From contig PTKV01000014.1 of NCBI GenBank assembly GCA_002937895.1, positions 1 through 44,166 on the forward strand: 44,166 bases of DNA. The letters run 5' to 3'. A program made the position numbers and the translations under genes. The notes below the pieces were generated by a model that was not told the DNA's origin, made no database searches, and saw only the letters and a list, made by a program, of their open reading frames with translations. This document shows positions 32,831 through 42,335 of this stretch, piece by piece (the first letter of the stretch is position 1; the number at the start of each line of letters is the position of its first letter). Source of the stretch: Alphaproteobacteria bacterium MarineAlpha5_Bin9. Its GTDB lineage: Bacteria > Pseudomonadota > Alphaproteobacteria > HIMB59 > GCA-002718135.

Positions 32831-34177
32831 TTAAATTGAATGGAAGTTGTCTACACCTACTGTGTAGTCAGTTCCAGCAAGAGGAACTTTTGCCATGGCA
32901 GAAGCTTCCATGGTTAAAGCTGCTAAATCTTCAGGCTCTAATGAATGAATATTTGTTTTTCCACAAGCTCTTGCTAGTAATTGAGCTTCCAAAGTCATTG
33001 AATGCAAATAATTATATACTCTTAAAGCAGCATCATCTGGGTTTAATCTTTTTCTTAATTGTGGATCTTGAGTTGCAACTCCTACTGGACAACGCCCAGT
33101 GTGACAATGATAACACTTACCAGCTTCAACACCCAATTCCTTTTCAAAATTTGCTTCAGGAATGTCTTTATTGCAATTAAGAGCTATTAATGCTCCTGTA
33201 CCAACAGATACGCAATCTGCACCTAAAGCTAAAGCTTTGGCCATGTCAGCTCCATCTCTAATTCCACCAGCAAAAATTAGAGTAACTTCACCAGATTTTC
33301 CCACATCATCTAGAGCTCTTCTTGCCTCCCTAACAGCTGCTATACCTGGTATGCCAGTATTTGCTGCAGCGATGTGTGGACCAGCACCTGTTGAACCTTC
33401 CATACAGTCAAGATAAATTGAATCTGGATCACATTTTGCAGCCATTCTTACATCATCATAAACTTTTGCAGCTCCTAATTTTAACTGAATAGGAACCTGA
33501 TTATCAGTAAGTTCTCTCAATTCTTGAACTTTAAGAGCTAAATCATCTGGTCCTAGCCAATCAGGATGTCTTGCAGGTGATCTTTGGTCTATTCCTGCTG
33601 GCAATGAACGCATTTCTGCAACTTGATCGGTAACTTTTTGACCCATTAAATGTCCGCCCATACCAACTTTTTGACCTTGACCAATAAAAACTTCTATTCC
33701 ATCTGCAAGTTGAGCATGATGAGGATTAAAACCATATCTTGATTGAATACATTGATAATACCACAACTCAGAATATCTTCTTTCATCTGGTATCATTCCT
33801 CCTTCACCAGAGCATGTTGCACTTCCGGCCATTGTAGCGCCTCGGGCTAAAGCAGTTTTAGCTTCATAAGACAAAGCACCAAAACTCATACTAGTTATAT
33901 AAATTGGTATATCAAGCTTAATTGGGTTTTTACATCTTGGGCCAATTATAGTTCTGGTTTCGCATTTTTCTCTATACCCTTCAATAACAAATCTTGTCAA
34001 AGTTCCAGGTAAAAAAGTTAGATCATCCCAATGTGGAATTTTTTTAAACAAAGCCATACCACGCATTCTATATCTACCCAATTGTGACTTTGCATGTATA
34101 TCGTTTATAACATCTGGAGTGAAAATTGAATTTTGTCCAAGAATACTTTTATTATCTTTATTGTTTTTCTTCGCCAT
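32831..34177 (-). CDS. mgsC: N-methylglutamate synthase-type subunit C (GltB FMN domain)
   Basis: The 448-residue protein is the FMN-binding TIM-barrel domain of glutamate synthase as a separate subunit. In MgsABC it joins methylamine-derived nitrogen to 2-oxoglutarate to give N-methylglutamate. Key stretches are PIYITSMSFGALSYEAK, GEGGMIPDER, GQGQKVGMGGHLMG, IQLKLGAAKVYDDV, the EGSTGAGPHI loop, and the iron-sulfur cluster cysteines CYHCHTGRCPVG (about 358-369). It follows mgsB by nine bases. Related stand-alone sets (GlxBCD) exist; the methylated-amine genes around it favour the Mgs reading. Confidence 0.85.
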   Translation of the reverse strand: MAKKNNKDNKSILGQNSIFTPDVINDIHAKSQLGRYRMRGMALFKKIPHWDDLTFLPGTLTRFVIEGYREKCETRTIIGPRCKNPIKLDIPIYITSMSFGALSYEAKTALARGATMAGSATCSGEGGMIPDERRYSELWYYQCIQSRYGFNPHHAQLADGIEVFIGQGQKVGMGGHLMGQKVTDQVAEMRSLPAGIDQRSPARHPDWLGPDDLALKVQELRELTDNQVPIQLKLGAAKVYDDVRMAAKCDPDSIYLDCMEGSTGAGPHIAAANTGIPGIAAVREARRALDDVGKSGEVTLIFAGGIRDGADMAKALALGADCVSVGTGALIALNCNKDIPEANFEKELGVEAGKCYHCHTGRCPVGVATQDPQLRKRLNPDDAALRVYNYLHSMTLEAQLLARACGKTNIHSLEPEDLAALTMEASAMAKVPLAGTDYTVGVDNFHSI

Positions 34178-34186
34178 AGATTTTAT

Positions 34187-35029
34187 CTAAATTGCTCCTT
34201 TTTTTTCTGTTGGTTCAAGATTGTCATAATTCCATAGTTTTTTTCCAGAAACTATTTTTTTAAAATTTTTAAAATTAATTTTTTTATCTATTTCAGCTAC
34301 CTTTAATTTTCTTTTTAACCATGAATGATCTAGTTCAGTTAATTCACCCTCTACAGCATCTGCTCCAAGAGATCCAATTTGACCCCCAACAAATATTGTT
34401 CCATCATACATTGAATCTCCTAAATTAGGTCCTACGTTTCCTAAAATAATTATACGTCCTCGTTGCATCATAAAGCCAGTAAAAGCTCCTGCATCTCCGC
34501 CAATAATTATAGTGCCACCTTTCATATCAATTCCTGATCTTGCACCTACACTCCCTTTACAAATAAGATCTCCGCCTCTAATAGCTGCTCCAAAACAAGA
34601 ACCAGCATTTTTTTCAATAACAACTTTTCCAGCCATCATGTTTTCAGCACAAGACCATCCAACTCTTCCTGAGATTCTAACAATAGGTCCATCTATAGAA
34701 CCAACACCAAAATAACCAAGACTTCCCTCAATTATTAAATTAAGTTTATTCAAAATACCTACTCCCAAACTATGCTTTGCACCTGGGTTTTTTAAAACTA
34801 TAGTTCCAAAACCTTTTTGCATTAAATTTTTAATTTTTTTATTAAGAGAAACACAATCAAGATCTGAAACATCAATTTCAGTTCTTTTGTTAAAGTCTAC
34901 TTTGTAAGAATTATAGTAAAAAAAATTTTCACTCTCCTCAGGATTAAAAAAAACTTGTTGAGTTCTTCCAGTTAACACTTCTTTATGAAGTCCTAACTGA
35001 TGTGATTTATGATCTTTTAAGCTTGCCAT
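34187..35029 (-). CDS. mgsB: N-methylglutamate synthase-type subunit B (GXGXG domain)
   Basis: The 280-residue protein is the beta-helix domain corresponding to glutamate synthase domain 3. GxGxxG-like repeats are spaced along it: SLGVGILNK, GYFGVGSIDG, GRVGWSCAENMMAG, GSCFGAAIRGG, GSVGARSGIDMKGG, GGDAGAFTGFMMQRG, GNVGPNLGDSMYDG and GGQIGSLGADAVEG. In the whole enzyme it links the amidotransferase and FMN domains. It overlaps mgsA by 13 bases and precedes mgsC by nine, so the three are made together. Length matches MgsB/GlxC. Confidence 0.86.
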   Translation of the reverse strand: MASLKDHKSHQLGLHKEVLTGRTQQVFFNPEESENFFYYNSYKVDFNKRTEIDVSDLDCVSLNKKIKNLMQKGFGTIVLKNPGAKHSLGVGILNKLNLIIEGSLGYFGVGSIDGPIVRISGRVGWSCAENMMAGKVVIEKNAGSCFGAAIRGGDLICKGSVGARSGIDMKGGTIIIGGDAGAFTGFMMQRGRIIILGNVGPNLGDSMYDGTIFVGGQIGSLGADAVEGELTELDHSWLKRKLKVAEIDKKINFKNFKKIVSGKKLWNYDNLEPTEKKGAI

Positions 35030-35958
35030 ACTTTTACTTCACCTTCAAATGGATCATAAGTATCTATTTCATGAGGTAATAAACTTCTTATAGCAACTTC
35101 TTCTGAAGCTAAAGCTACTAAGTCATCACTTTCAAACAATACCATAGGTTTAGCTGCCATATAATCTTTTGCCATTCCTAATTTATCCTTTGTTGCCACT
35201 AAATAAGTAAAAACACCATCAAGATCATCTAAAGAAGATCTCATAGCCTCCTCTAAATTAACACCTTGTCTAATTTTATTAGCAATATACACAGCTATTA
35301 ATTCAGAGTCACAGGTTGACATAAATCTCATTCCCAATTTTTCAAGCTTTCTTCTAGTATTCCAGTAATTAGTTAATTGGCCATTATGGACTACAGAAAC
35401 ATCGCTAAAAGGATATCCCCAAAATGGATGTGCTGATCTAATATCTACACCAGATTCTGTTGCCATTCTTGTGTGCCCTATTCCATGAGTGCCACTAAAT
35501 TCATTCAATCCATATTGTTTTGCGACAACAGATGCGTCTCCTATGTCTTTTACCAATTCTAAAGATTTACCAAGAGATAAAATTTCTGTCATTTCTACAG
35601 ATTCTATTTTTTTAGCCAATTCTAAAAGATCTTCTGATGTACTTATCATATACCTATAAGAATAAGGGGTTATTCTTTTTTCTTCAATAATCTTTGCTCC
35701 ATAATCATTAATAGCAGAATTAACTTTATCTTTTCTATGTTCATATATTGATTCATCTTCAATTATAGCGGAACTGCCCTCCTTGACATTTTCTCCAACT
35801 TTAAATCTTAAAATATAATCTTTGGAATCTGAGTCCCCATATAAAGCATACCCAGTAGAATCTGGTCCTCGATGTTTTAAAGATTGCAACATATTCTGCA
35901 TTTCTTTACCAACATTTGTTGATTTTTTTCTATGAATTAATCCTGCGATACCACACAT
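35017..35958 (-). CDS. mgsA: N-methylglutamate synthase-type subunit A (class II amidotransferase)
   Basis: The 313-residue protein is a class II glutamine amidotransferase domain: Met-Cys2 (MCGIAGLIHRK) provides the nucleophile once Met1 is removed, with SLKHRGPDSTGYAL (about 27-40), ATESGVDIRSAHPFWGYPFSDVSVVHNGQLTNY (split) and TCDSELIAVYIA. In the proposed enzyme it liberates methylamine from gamma-glutamylmethylamide, as it liberates ammonia from glutamine in glutamate synthase. It overlaps mgsB by 13 bases and follows the 490-aa GS-family gene by 19. Confidence 0.86.
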   Translation of the reverse strand: MCGIAGLIHRKKSTNVGKEMQNMLQSLKHRGPDSTGYALYGDSDSKDYILRFKVGENVKEGSSAIIEDESIYEHRKDKVNSAINDYGAKIIEEKRITPYSYRYMISTSEDLLELAKKIESVEMTEILSLGKSLELVKDIGDASVVAKQYGLNEFSGTHGIGHTRMATESGVDIRSAHPFWGYPFSDVSVVHNGQLTNYWNTRRKLEKLGMRFMSTCDSELIAVYIANKIRQGVNLEEAMRSSLDDLDGVFTYLVATKDKLGMAKDYMAAKPMVLFESDDLVALASEEVAIRSLLPHEIDTYDPFEGEVKVWQA

Positions 35959-35977
35959 ATTTTACCTTTCTAAACTT

Positions 35978-37450
35978 TTATGGCAAAACATCTAAATAAG
36001 TATCCACATCCCATTGAGTAACTGCAGATAAGAATCTTTCCCATTCATCTTTTTTATAATGCATAAACACCTTTAACATTTCATCTGGCAAAGCTGATTT
36101 GATAACTTTGTCGTTTTCTAATCTGTTTATTGCTTCTCCCAAAGTTAAAGGAAGTTTATCAACTTTTTTTCCTTCTTTCATTGCTTCATAAATGTTTTTC
36201 TTTTCAGGTTCACCTGGGTCCATTTTATTATCTAGACCATCATCAAATGCCTTTAGTATTCCAGATCCTAATAAATAAGGGTTGTGGGTTGAATCAACTG
36301 ATCTATATTCTACCCTTCCAGGTGCAGATACACGAACACTACATGTTCTATTTTGATATCCCCAATCAGCATAAACAGGAGCCCAAAATCCTGTATCCCA
36401 TAAGCGTCTATATGAATTAACTGTTGGTGAACCTAAACATGTTAGTGCAGGAAGATGAGACAACATTCCTGCAATACTATTTAATCCAACAGGGCCAGGC
36501 TTAACTTCATCTATAGACGGATCTGGCATAAACATATTCTCTCCACCAGAAACATGTGTGAAAACTTGATGCATTCCCGGTAAAGGGTTATTTCCTATTG
36601 GTGTCGATTTCAATTCTCCACCTTTCCACAAAGAAACATTTGTATGGCAGCCATTTGCAGAAACACCCATAAATGGTTTACTCATAAAACAAGCAATTAA
36701 GTTGTGTTCTCTTGCTACTTGAGCACAAATTTGACGATAAGTAGTCAATCTATCAGCGTTTCTTAGAACTTCATCATACATAAAATTTAATTCTAACTGA
36801 CCTGGGGCATCTTCATGATCTCCTTGAATTATATCAAGACCCATGGCTCTAGAATATTCTATTACCTTCATATAAACTGGTCTAAGTGACTCAAATTGAT
36901 CTATATGATAACAATATGGTCTAGAGAATCCATCTCCAGTAGGTTCTCCACTTTCTTTTTTTGTCAACCACATCATCTCAGGTTCTGTACCAGCACGTAA
37001 ATGCATCCCATGTTTAAGTTTAAATTCATCTTGAAATATTTTTAAATTTCCTCTACAATCCGATGTTAGGTGACCACCTGGATTTATTTCTTCTTCTCTG
37101 TTTCTAAAACATGTACAAAAAACTCTAGCAACTCTTTTATCCCAAGGTAATTGGACAAAAGTTTCTGGCTCTGGAAGACCTACTAGCTCAGAAGCTTCAG
37201 GTCCATAACCAATATAATTTCCATGACGATCAAGAAATAGGTTTGCAGTAGCTCCATAAACTAACTGAAATCCCTTTGCGGCAATAGTCTCCCAATGATC
37301 TGCAGGTACGCCTTTACCCACAATTCTTCCTGTAACTGAAACAAACTGATAGTAAATATATGTAATACCCAAGTCGTTGATTTTTTTTCTGACTTCTTTT
37401 ATAAGTTTATCTCTTCCATCTTGATTTACAAATTTTTCTAAATCAGTCAT
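35978..37450 (-). CDS. Second glutamine synthetase-family protein, 490 aa
   Basis: This protein is longer than and clearly different from the 442-aa GlnT/GmaS-type protein at 30547. It has GTEPEMMWL (about 155), QGDHEDAPGQLELNF (about 208), ANGCHTNVSLWKGG (about 264), SPTVNSYRRLWDTGFWAPVY and CSVRVSAPGRVEYRSVDSTHNPY, so metal and nucleotide sites are kept. It has an unusual N-terminal ITYIYYQFVSVTGRIVGKGVP domain. It lies directly before mgsA, in the same operon and after the flavoprotein gene, so it most likely ligates glutamate to an amine used by MgsABC. Either this or the 442-aa protein could be the real GmaS. AGGAG stands four bases before the ATG. Confidence 0.8.
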   Translation of the reverse strand: MTDLEKFVNQDGRDKLIKEVRKKINDLGITYIYYQFVSVTGRIVGKGVPADHWETIAAKGFQLVYGATANLFLDRHGNYIGYGPEASELVGLPEPETFVQLPWDKRVARVFCTCFRNREEEINPGGHLTSDCRGNLKIFQDEFKLKHGMHLRAGTEPEMMWLTKKESGEPTGDGFSRPYCYHIDQFESLRPVYMKVIEYSRAMGLDIIQGDHEDAPGQLELNFMYDEVLRNADRLTTYRQICAQVAREHNLIACFMSKPFMGVSANGCHTNVSLWKGGELKSTPIGNNPLPGMHQVFTHVSGGENMFMPDPSIDEVKPGPVGLNSIAGMLSHLPALTCLGSPTVNSYRRLWDTGFWAPVYADWGYQNRTCSVRVSAPGRVEYRSVDSTHNPYLLGSGILKAFDDGLDNKMDPGEPEKKNIYEAMKEGKKVDKLPLTLGEAINRLENDKVIKSALPDEMLKVFMHYKKDEWERFLSAVTQWDVDTYLDVLP

Positions 37451-37497
37451 ATTTCTCCTCTGTTAATATACCATAATTACTATAAACTAACTGCATT

Positions 37498-38841
37498 TTA
37501 ACTCCAAGGAAAAGGGCTCTGAGAAACTGGGTGCAACTCTCCCTTAATGAAGCGTGAAAAACGGAAAGGATCCAATAAGCTGCTTTTTTCGCCTAAAACT
37601 TCATCAGCTACCAATTTACCTACCCCGATCATTTTATATCCGTGATTTGAGTCTGCGATTATATGAACATTTTCTCTAAAAGTATCAAAAACAGGAAAAT
37701 TATCTGGTGTAAAACATCCAAGCCCTCCAGTTGAGCCTTTTTTAAAAAACTTAGATTTATCCTCAAATCTTTTTTGGCAAAATGCTAGTGCTGATGTCCA
37801 CATATGAGCAAAATCATTGCCTATAACAAACTCCTCTGAATCTGGTCCATAAGGATCAACCTTCACATTTTCAGCAGGCATATCAACTTCATAAGGAGAA
37901 GAACCTCCTTGTATTCCATCAAAATGAAAGTCTGGTTTATAGTAAATACCCCAAATATTATCTGTGATTAAAGTTTTATCTTCAATTGAATATAAAGGGG
38001 CGTCAGAATCTACATGAATAACAGGAGGCATATTACCATCATTAGTCAATTGGGTTTTTGGATCTACTCCTAAAACACCTTCAGTTAAAAACCAATATTT
38101 CCACATTGGATAATCATGATGCATATTACCTTTTTCATCTTTGATTGAAATTTTGCTTGGCAAATCAAGCATGTTCCATATATCTCTTAACCATGGTCCA
38201 ACTCCTATGATAACTTTTTCGCACTCAATAGTTCCTTTATCAGTTTCAACAGCAGTTATTGCGCTGCTTCCATTAGCTGATTTAAATCCTTTAACGGTTG
38301 TACCTGTTAATATCCTAACACCTTCATTTTCAGATTTTTTTGCTAATCCATAAATAGAAGATGTATTATTTGCATAGCCTCCTCTTTTCTCATGAAGAAC
38401 AGAGGTGATCCCTTGGGCTTGCCAATCATCAAAAATATTTTTCATATAATCAAATGATTGTTTTTCACCATGTATAAAATTTGATTCATAACCAATTGCT
38501 TTTTGCTCTTGATAAATATTAGCTATATCTTGCTCCATTACCTTTGGGCTTATCTGCATATATCCAACGGGATGATAATGAAAAGCCTCAGGATCGCTCT
38601 CCCATACATCTACACTATGAGCCATTAATTCTCTCATAGCTGGTTGAAAATAATTATTTCTTACAACACCGCATGCGACTCCGCTTGCCCCACTAGCAAT
38701 GCTGTTTTTATCTATAACCAAAATATTTGCTCCATCTCCCTTACTTTTTGCTTTAAGTTTTGTAGCTAAATGCCAAGCGCTACTAAGGCCATGAATCCCT
38801 GCACCTATGATTATGTATTGAACTTTTGAAGGTAAAGCCAT
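37498..38841 (-). CDS. FAD-dependent oxidoreductase, sarcosine oxidase beta/MgdA-like
   Basis: The 447-residue flavoprotein has the dinucleotide motif IIIGAGIHGLSSAWHLA (10-26), the SGASGVACGVVRNNYFQPAM region (split) and the GVGPWLRD and SNHGYKMIGVGKLVADEV C-terminal FAD contacts of the DAO/GlyDH family. It resembles the beta subunit of heterotetrameric sarcosine oxidase and MgdA, which oxidise N-methyl amino acids. Partner subunits (SoxD, SoxA, SoxG) are absent nearby. It heads the operon GS-mgsABC. It could oxidise N-methylglutamate or dimethylamine-derived products, with electrons passed to an unknown acceptor. It is divergent from tdm (124 bases). Confidence 0.8.
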   Translation of the reverse strand: MALPSKVQYIIIGAGIHGLSSAWHLATKLKAKSKGDGANILVIDKNSIASGASGVACGVVRNNYFQPAMRELMAHSVDVWESDPEAFHYHPVGYMQISPKVMEQDIANIYQEQKAIGYESNFIHGEKQSFDYMKNIFDDWQAQGITSVLHEKRGGYANNTSSIYGLAKKSENEGVRILTGTTVKGFKSANGSSAITAVETDKGTIECEKVIIGVGPWLRDIWNMLDLPSKISIKDEKGNMHHDYPMWKYWFLTEGVLGVDPKTQLTNDGNMPPVIHVDSDAPLYSIEDKTLITDNIWGIYYKPDFHFDGIQGGSSPYEVDMPAENVKVDPYGPDSEEFVIGNDFAHMWTSALAFCQKRFEDKSKFFKKGSTGGLGCFTPDNFPVFDTFRENVHIIADSNHGYKMIGVGKLVADEVLGEKSSLLDPFRFSRFIKGELHPVSQSPFPWS

Positions 38842-38965
38842 TTTTCTATTTAAAATATTTATTTAAAATCTATTAAGCTATACTCAAATTATATAAAAGT
38901 ACTGAGAAAGTCCATAATTTTAATTAAAAAAAATAACAAATAGTATATGGTTCGTAATAAGAATT

Positions 38966-41326
38966 ATGTTAGATATTGATATTAATAAATTCAATTTAAG
39001 AAAATCAAACCCTTATCAAGTCGGTAAAACATCATTGAAAAATTCAGAAGAAAGATACATATCGAAATCACTAGGTCTAGTTGGAATAAATATACAAAAA
39101 GGAGATGAGATAAGTATAAAAAATATTGAAGGCATGCAAGCATGTGAGATTGTTAGCTTTGATATAAATGGGATGGATAATTTAGGGATTATAGGCAAAC
39201 AAAAAAATTCAGATGCAAGTTTTATTAAAAAAATTTTAAAATCATCTAACAATAATAAAATATTAATTTCAAAACTCCAAAAAATCAAAATTGATTTGCA
39301 TAATTTTAATTCATATAATTTTTTTGATCAAAAAACCAAAGCTGGTGAAATTGAAAATTTTACAGTTCATGAAAATGGTTTTATTATTGTTTCTTCACCG
39401 GGAGAGTCAATGTCAGTTGAAAATCAAACTGCTGCATCTGATCTAGAAATTATAATTAAAAGAATTAATTCTAATAATAGAAAGTTAGATAGTTTTTTAC
39501 CAGATCCATTAGCTGAAACCAAAAATGAATATTTAATTAAAGATAGTACGGCTATTGCTTATGAAGTAAATAAGGGTGACTTTATCCAAGTTATAGATTT
39601 ATTTGGAAGACAATGCTCTGATTTTATGGCTTTTGATGGTCCTAGTCTTCAAAATGGTAAAGAATTAATGATTGACCCAACAGCTACTAGAGCAATAGTC
39701 GGAGGTGCATACCCTATGCCTGGATTATTTTCAAAATATTTTGATAAAAATCAAGATACACTCATAGAAGTTATTCAAGACACCATTGGAAGGCATGACA
39801 CTTTTGGAACTGCTTGCACTTTAAAAACTTATGAAGATCAAGGTTACTTTGGACATGTTAATTGCTCAGACAATTATAATAAAGAGTTAGAAAATTATGG
39901 AGTAGAGAAAAGAAATGCCTGGCAAGCTATAAATTTATTTTTTAATACATCTATAGACTCAACCAATGTTTTATTTTCTGATATACCTTGGTCAAGAGCT
40001 GGGGATTATGTCCTATTTCAAGCGCAAAAAGATTTAGTTTGTGTATCTTCTGCTTGTCCTGATGATATTGATCCTGCAAATGACTGGAATCCAACTGATA
40101 TTTACGTTAGAGTTTATTCTGAAAAAAATACTTTTTCTAAAGCTATAGGATATAGAAAAAGTGCAGATTCAGATTTTATGTTAACTAAACAAACAGGCTT
40201 TCACAAAAGAACTTCAATGTTAACCAATGATATGATGGAATCATCAGGATTTTGGATACCCAAAAAATATAATAATTATGGAGCAATAGAAGAATATTCT
40301 GCTTGCAGAAATAATGTAACAATTATGGATTTATCTTCTTTACGTAAATTTGAAGTACTTGGACCTGATGCGGAAGAATTGATGAATACAGTATTAACCA
40401 GAAATATTAAGAAATTATCTATAGGTCAAGTTATATATTCTGCTTTATGTTATGAAAATGGTACAATGATAGATGATGGAACTCTTTACAGATTAGGTGA
40501 ACATAATTTTAGATGGATTTGTGGTAATGATTACTCTGGTGAATGGCTAAGAAATATAGCTAAAAAATTAAATTTGAACGCTTGGATTAAGACATCAACA
40601 AATGAACTACATAACATTTCAATTCAAGGACCAAATAGTAGAGACCTTTTATCAAAAATTATATGGACTCCTCCAAATTTTGCAAACATTCAAGATTTAA
40701 AATGGTTTAATTTTTCAATAAGCAGAATTAAAGATCATTTAGGACCTCCTTTAATGTTATCACGTACCGGATATACCGGTGAGTTAGGCTACGAGTTATA
40801 TTGTCATCCAAAAGATGCTGTTAAAATTTGGGACACTGTTTGGAATTTAGGAAAAGAATTTAATTTAACACCAATGGGATTTGAGGCACTAGATATGTTA
40901 AGAATAGAGGCTGGATTAATATTAGGAGGTAATGAATTTAGTGATCAAACAGATCCTTTTGAAGCGGGTATAGGTTTTACTGTCCCTTTAAAAAGCAAAG
41001 ATGTTAATTTTATTGGAAAGGAAGCTCTTATAAAAAGAAAAGAGAACCCTCAAAAAAAACTAGTGGGACTTGAATTAGATGGTAATGAAAAAGCTAATCA
41101 TGGAGATTGCGTTCATATCGATCGTGGACAAGTAGGTATTATAACAAGTGGAACGATGTCGCCTATTCTAAATAAAAACATAGCGTTATGCAGAATTGAT
41201 GCTAATTATTCGGCATTAGAAACTCAAGTAGAAATCGGTAAGCTGGACGGTCATCAAAAAAGAATTAAAGCAAAAATAGTGAATTTTCCATTTTACGATC
41301 CTGAAAAAACAAAAGTTAGATCTTAG
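38966..41326 (+). CDS. tdm: Trimethylamine N-oxide demethylase
   Basis: Tdm cleaves TMAO to dimethylamine and formaldehyde, which its tetrahydrofolate domain can capture. The 786-residue protein has DUF1989-like N-terminal halves (about 1-175 and 185-400) and a GcvT/aminomethyltransferase-like C-terminal domain (about 405-786) with LSRTGYTGELGYELY and GFEALDMLRIEAG. Cys284, Cys300 and Cys364 are spaced 16 and 64 residues apart, as I recall for the zinc-binding cysteines of the Methylocella enzyme. It has no good Shine-Dalgarno sequence. Neighbours tmm and tmoX support the assignment. It is divergent from the MgdA-like flavoprotein. A PLP-enzyme gene follows eight bases later. Confidence 0.92.
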   Translation: MLDIDINKFNLRKSNPYQVGKTSLKNSEERYISKSLGLVGINIQKGDEISIKNIEGMQACEIVSFDINGMDNLGIIGKQKNSDASFIKKILKSSNNNKILISKLQKIKIDLHNFNSYNFFDQKTKAGEIENFTVHENGFIIVSSPGESMSVENQTAASDLEIIIKRINSNNRKLDSFLPDPLAETKNEYLIKDSTAIAYEVNKGDFIQVIDLFGRQCSDFMAFDGPSLQNGKELMIDPTATRAIVGGAYPMPGLFSKYFDKNQDTLIEVIQDTIGRHDTFGTACTLKTYEDQGYFGHVNCSDNYNKELENYGVEKRNAWQAINLFFNTSIDSTNVLFSDIPWSRAGDYVLFQAQKDLVCVSSACPDDIDPANDWNPTDIYVRVYSEKNTFSKAIGYRKSADSDFMLTKQTGFHKRTSMLTNDMMESSGFWIPKKYNNYGAIEEYSACRNNVTIMDLSSLRKFEVLGPDAEELMNTVLTRNIKKLSIGQVIYSALCYENGTMIDDGTLYRLGEHNFRWICGNDYSGEWLRNIAKKLNLNAWIKTSTNELHNISIQGPNSRDLLSKIIWTPPNFANIQDLKWFNFSISRIKDHLGPPLMLSRTGYTGELGYELYCHPKDAVKIWDTVWNLGKEFNLTPMGFEALDMLRIEAGLILGGNEFSDQTDPFEAGIGFTVPLKSKDVNFIGKEALIKRKENPQKKLVGLELDGNEKANHGDCVHIDRGQVGIITSGTMSPILNKNIALCRIDANYSALETQVEIGKLDGHQKRIKAKIVNFPFYDPEKTKVRS

Positions 41327-41334
41327 GTTATAAA

Positions 41335-42318
41335 TTGGTACTAAAGTTTGATCGTTATAAACTTGGTAACTTTCCTACACCAATAGAATTTTTAAAAAAT
41401 ATTTCTAATCATTTAAATGGTCCTCAAATATTCATAAAAAGAGATGATTGTACAGGCTTAGCTACTGGTGGGAATAAGACTAGAAAATTAGAATATATAA
41501 TGCCAGATGCTGTAAAAAATAATGCTTCATTAGTTATAACTTTAGGAGCAGTTCAATCTAACCATGCCAGACAAACAGCTGCAGCCTGTGCTATTTTAAA
41601 TCTAAAATGTTTAATAATTTTAGAACAAAGATTAGAAAATGCACCAGATGTATATTTTACTTCAAGTAACGTTTTTCTTAATAAATTGTTTGGAGCAGAA
41701 ATAAAAGTTTGTCCAAAAAATGAAAATATTGATAATTTTGTAAATAAAATTATGGAAATAAAAAAAAATGAAGGTGAATCTCCTTATTTTATTCCTGTAG
41801 GTGGCACTAATGAAATTGGTGAATTAGGATATATTGAATGTATAAGAGAAATTGTTCAAGAACAAAAAGAACAAACATTTACTCATATTGTCCTTGCCTC
41901 TGGAAGTGGAGGAACTCATTCAGGCTCAATAGTTGGAAAAATTTTTTATAAAAGTAAAATTAATATTATCGGAATAAGTGTTAAAGATAATAAAAATATT
42001 CAGGAAGAAAAAATATTTAATTTAGCAAAAAAAGGATGTAAGTATATTCGATGTCCATTTCCTAAAAGAGAAGACGTAGTTGTTTTTGATGATTTTGTAG
42101 GTAAGGGGTATGGAGTACCTACAAATGGTATGAAACATGCAATTAAGCTTATGGCTCAAAAAGAAGCTATATTACTTGATCCGGTTTATTCTGGCAAAGC
42201 ATTTGATGGCTTAATTAATCTGATAGATAAAAAATATTTTAAAGATACTGATAAAATACTTTTTATACATACAGGGGGAGCAGTCTCCTTGCATGCATAT
42301 GAGTGGGCTTTTGAATAA
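41335..42318 (+). CDS. PLP enzyme, D-cysteine desulfhydrase/ACC deaminase family
   Basis: The 327-residue protein has the PLP lysine in GGNKTRKLEY (Lys48), QSNHARQTAAA, ASGSGGTHSGSIVG, and LDPVYSGKAFDGL with HTGGAVSLHAYEW at the end. Family members are D-cysteine desulfhydrase, 1-aminocyclopropane-1-carboxylate deaminase and L-cysteate sulfo-lyase. Sequence alone does not separate these, and CuyA-like resemblance is notable in LDPVYSGK. The start is TTG at 41335, eight bases after the tdm stop, so it is cotranscribed with tdm. It converges with tmm. Confidence 0.88.
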   Translation: MVLKFDRYKLGNFPTPIEFLKNISNHLNGPQIFIKRDDCTGLATGGNKTRKLEYIMPDAVKNNASLVITLGAVQSNHARQTAAACAILNLKCLIILEQRLENAPDVYFTSSNVFLNKLFGAEIKVCPKNENIDNFVNKIMEIKKNEGESPYFIPVGGTNEIGELGYIECIREIVQEQKEQTFTHIVLASGSGGTHSGSIVGKIFYKSKINIIGISVKDNKNIQEEKIFNLAKKGCKYIRCPFPKREDVVVFDDFVGKGYGVPTNGMKHAIKLMAQKEAILLDPVYSGKAFDGLINLIDKKYFKDTDKILFIHTGGAVSLHAYEWAFE

Positions 42319-42335
42319 ATTTATTTTAAGATTTA

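Noticed and set aside
32836-33416. Two plus-strand frames of 114 and 84 aa
   Set aside because: Both lie entirely inside mgsC on the opposite strand; their residues follow from the codons of that gene.
36130-36420. 96-aa plus-strand frame
   Set aside because: Antisense to the well-supported 490-aa GS-family gene; no start signal or family.
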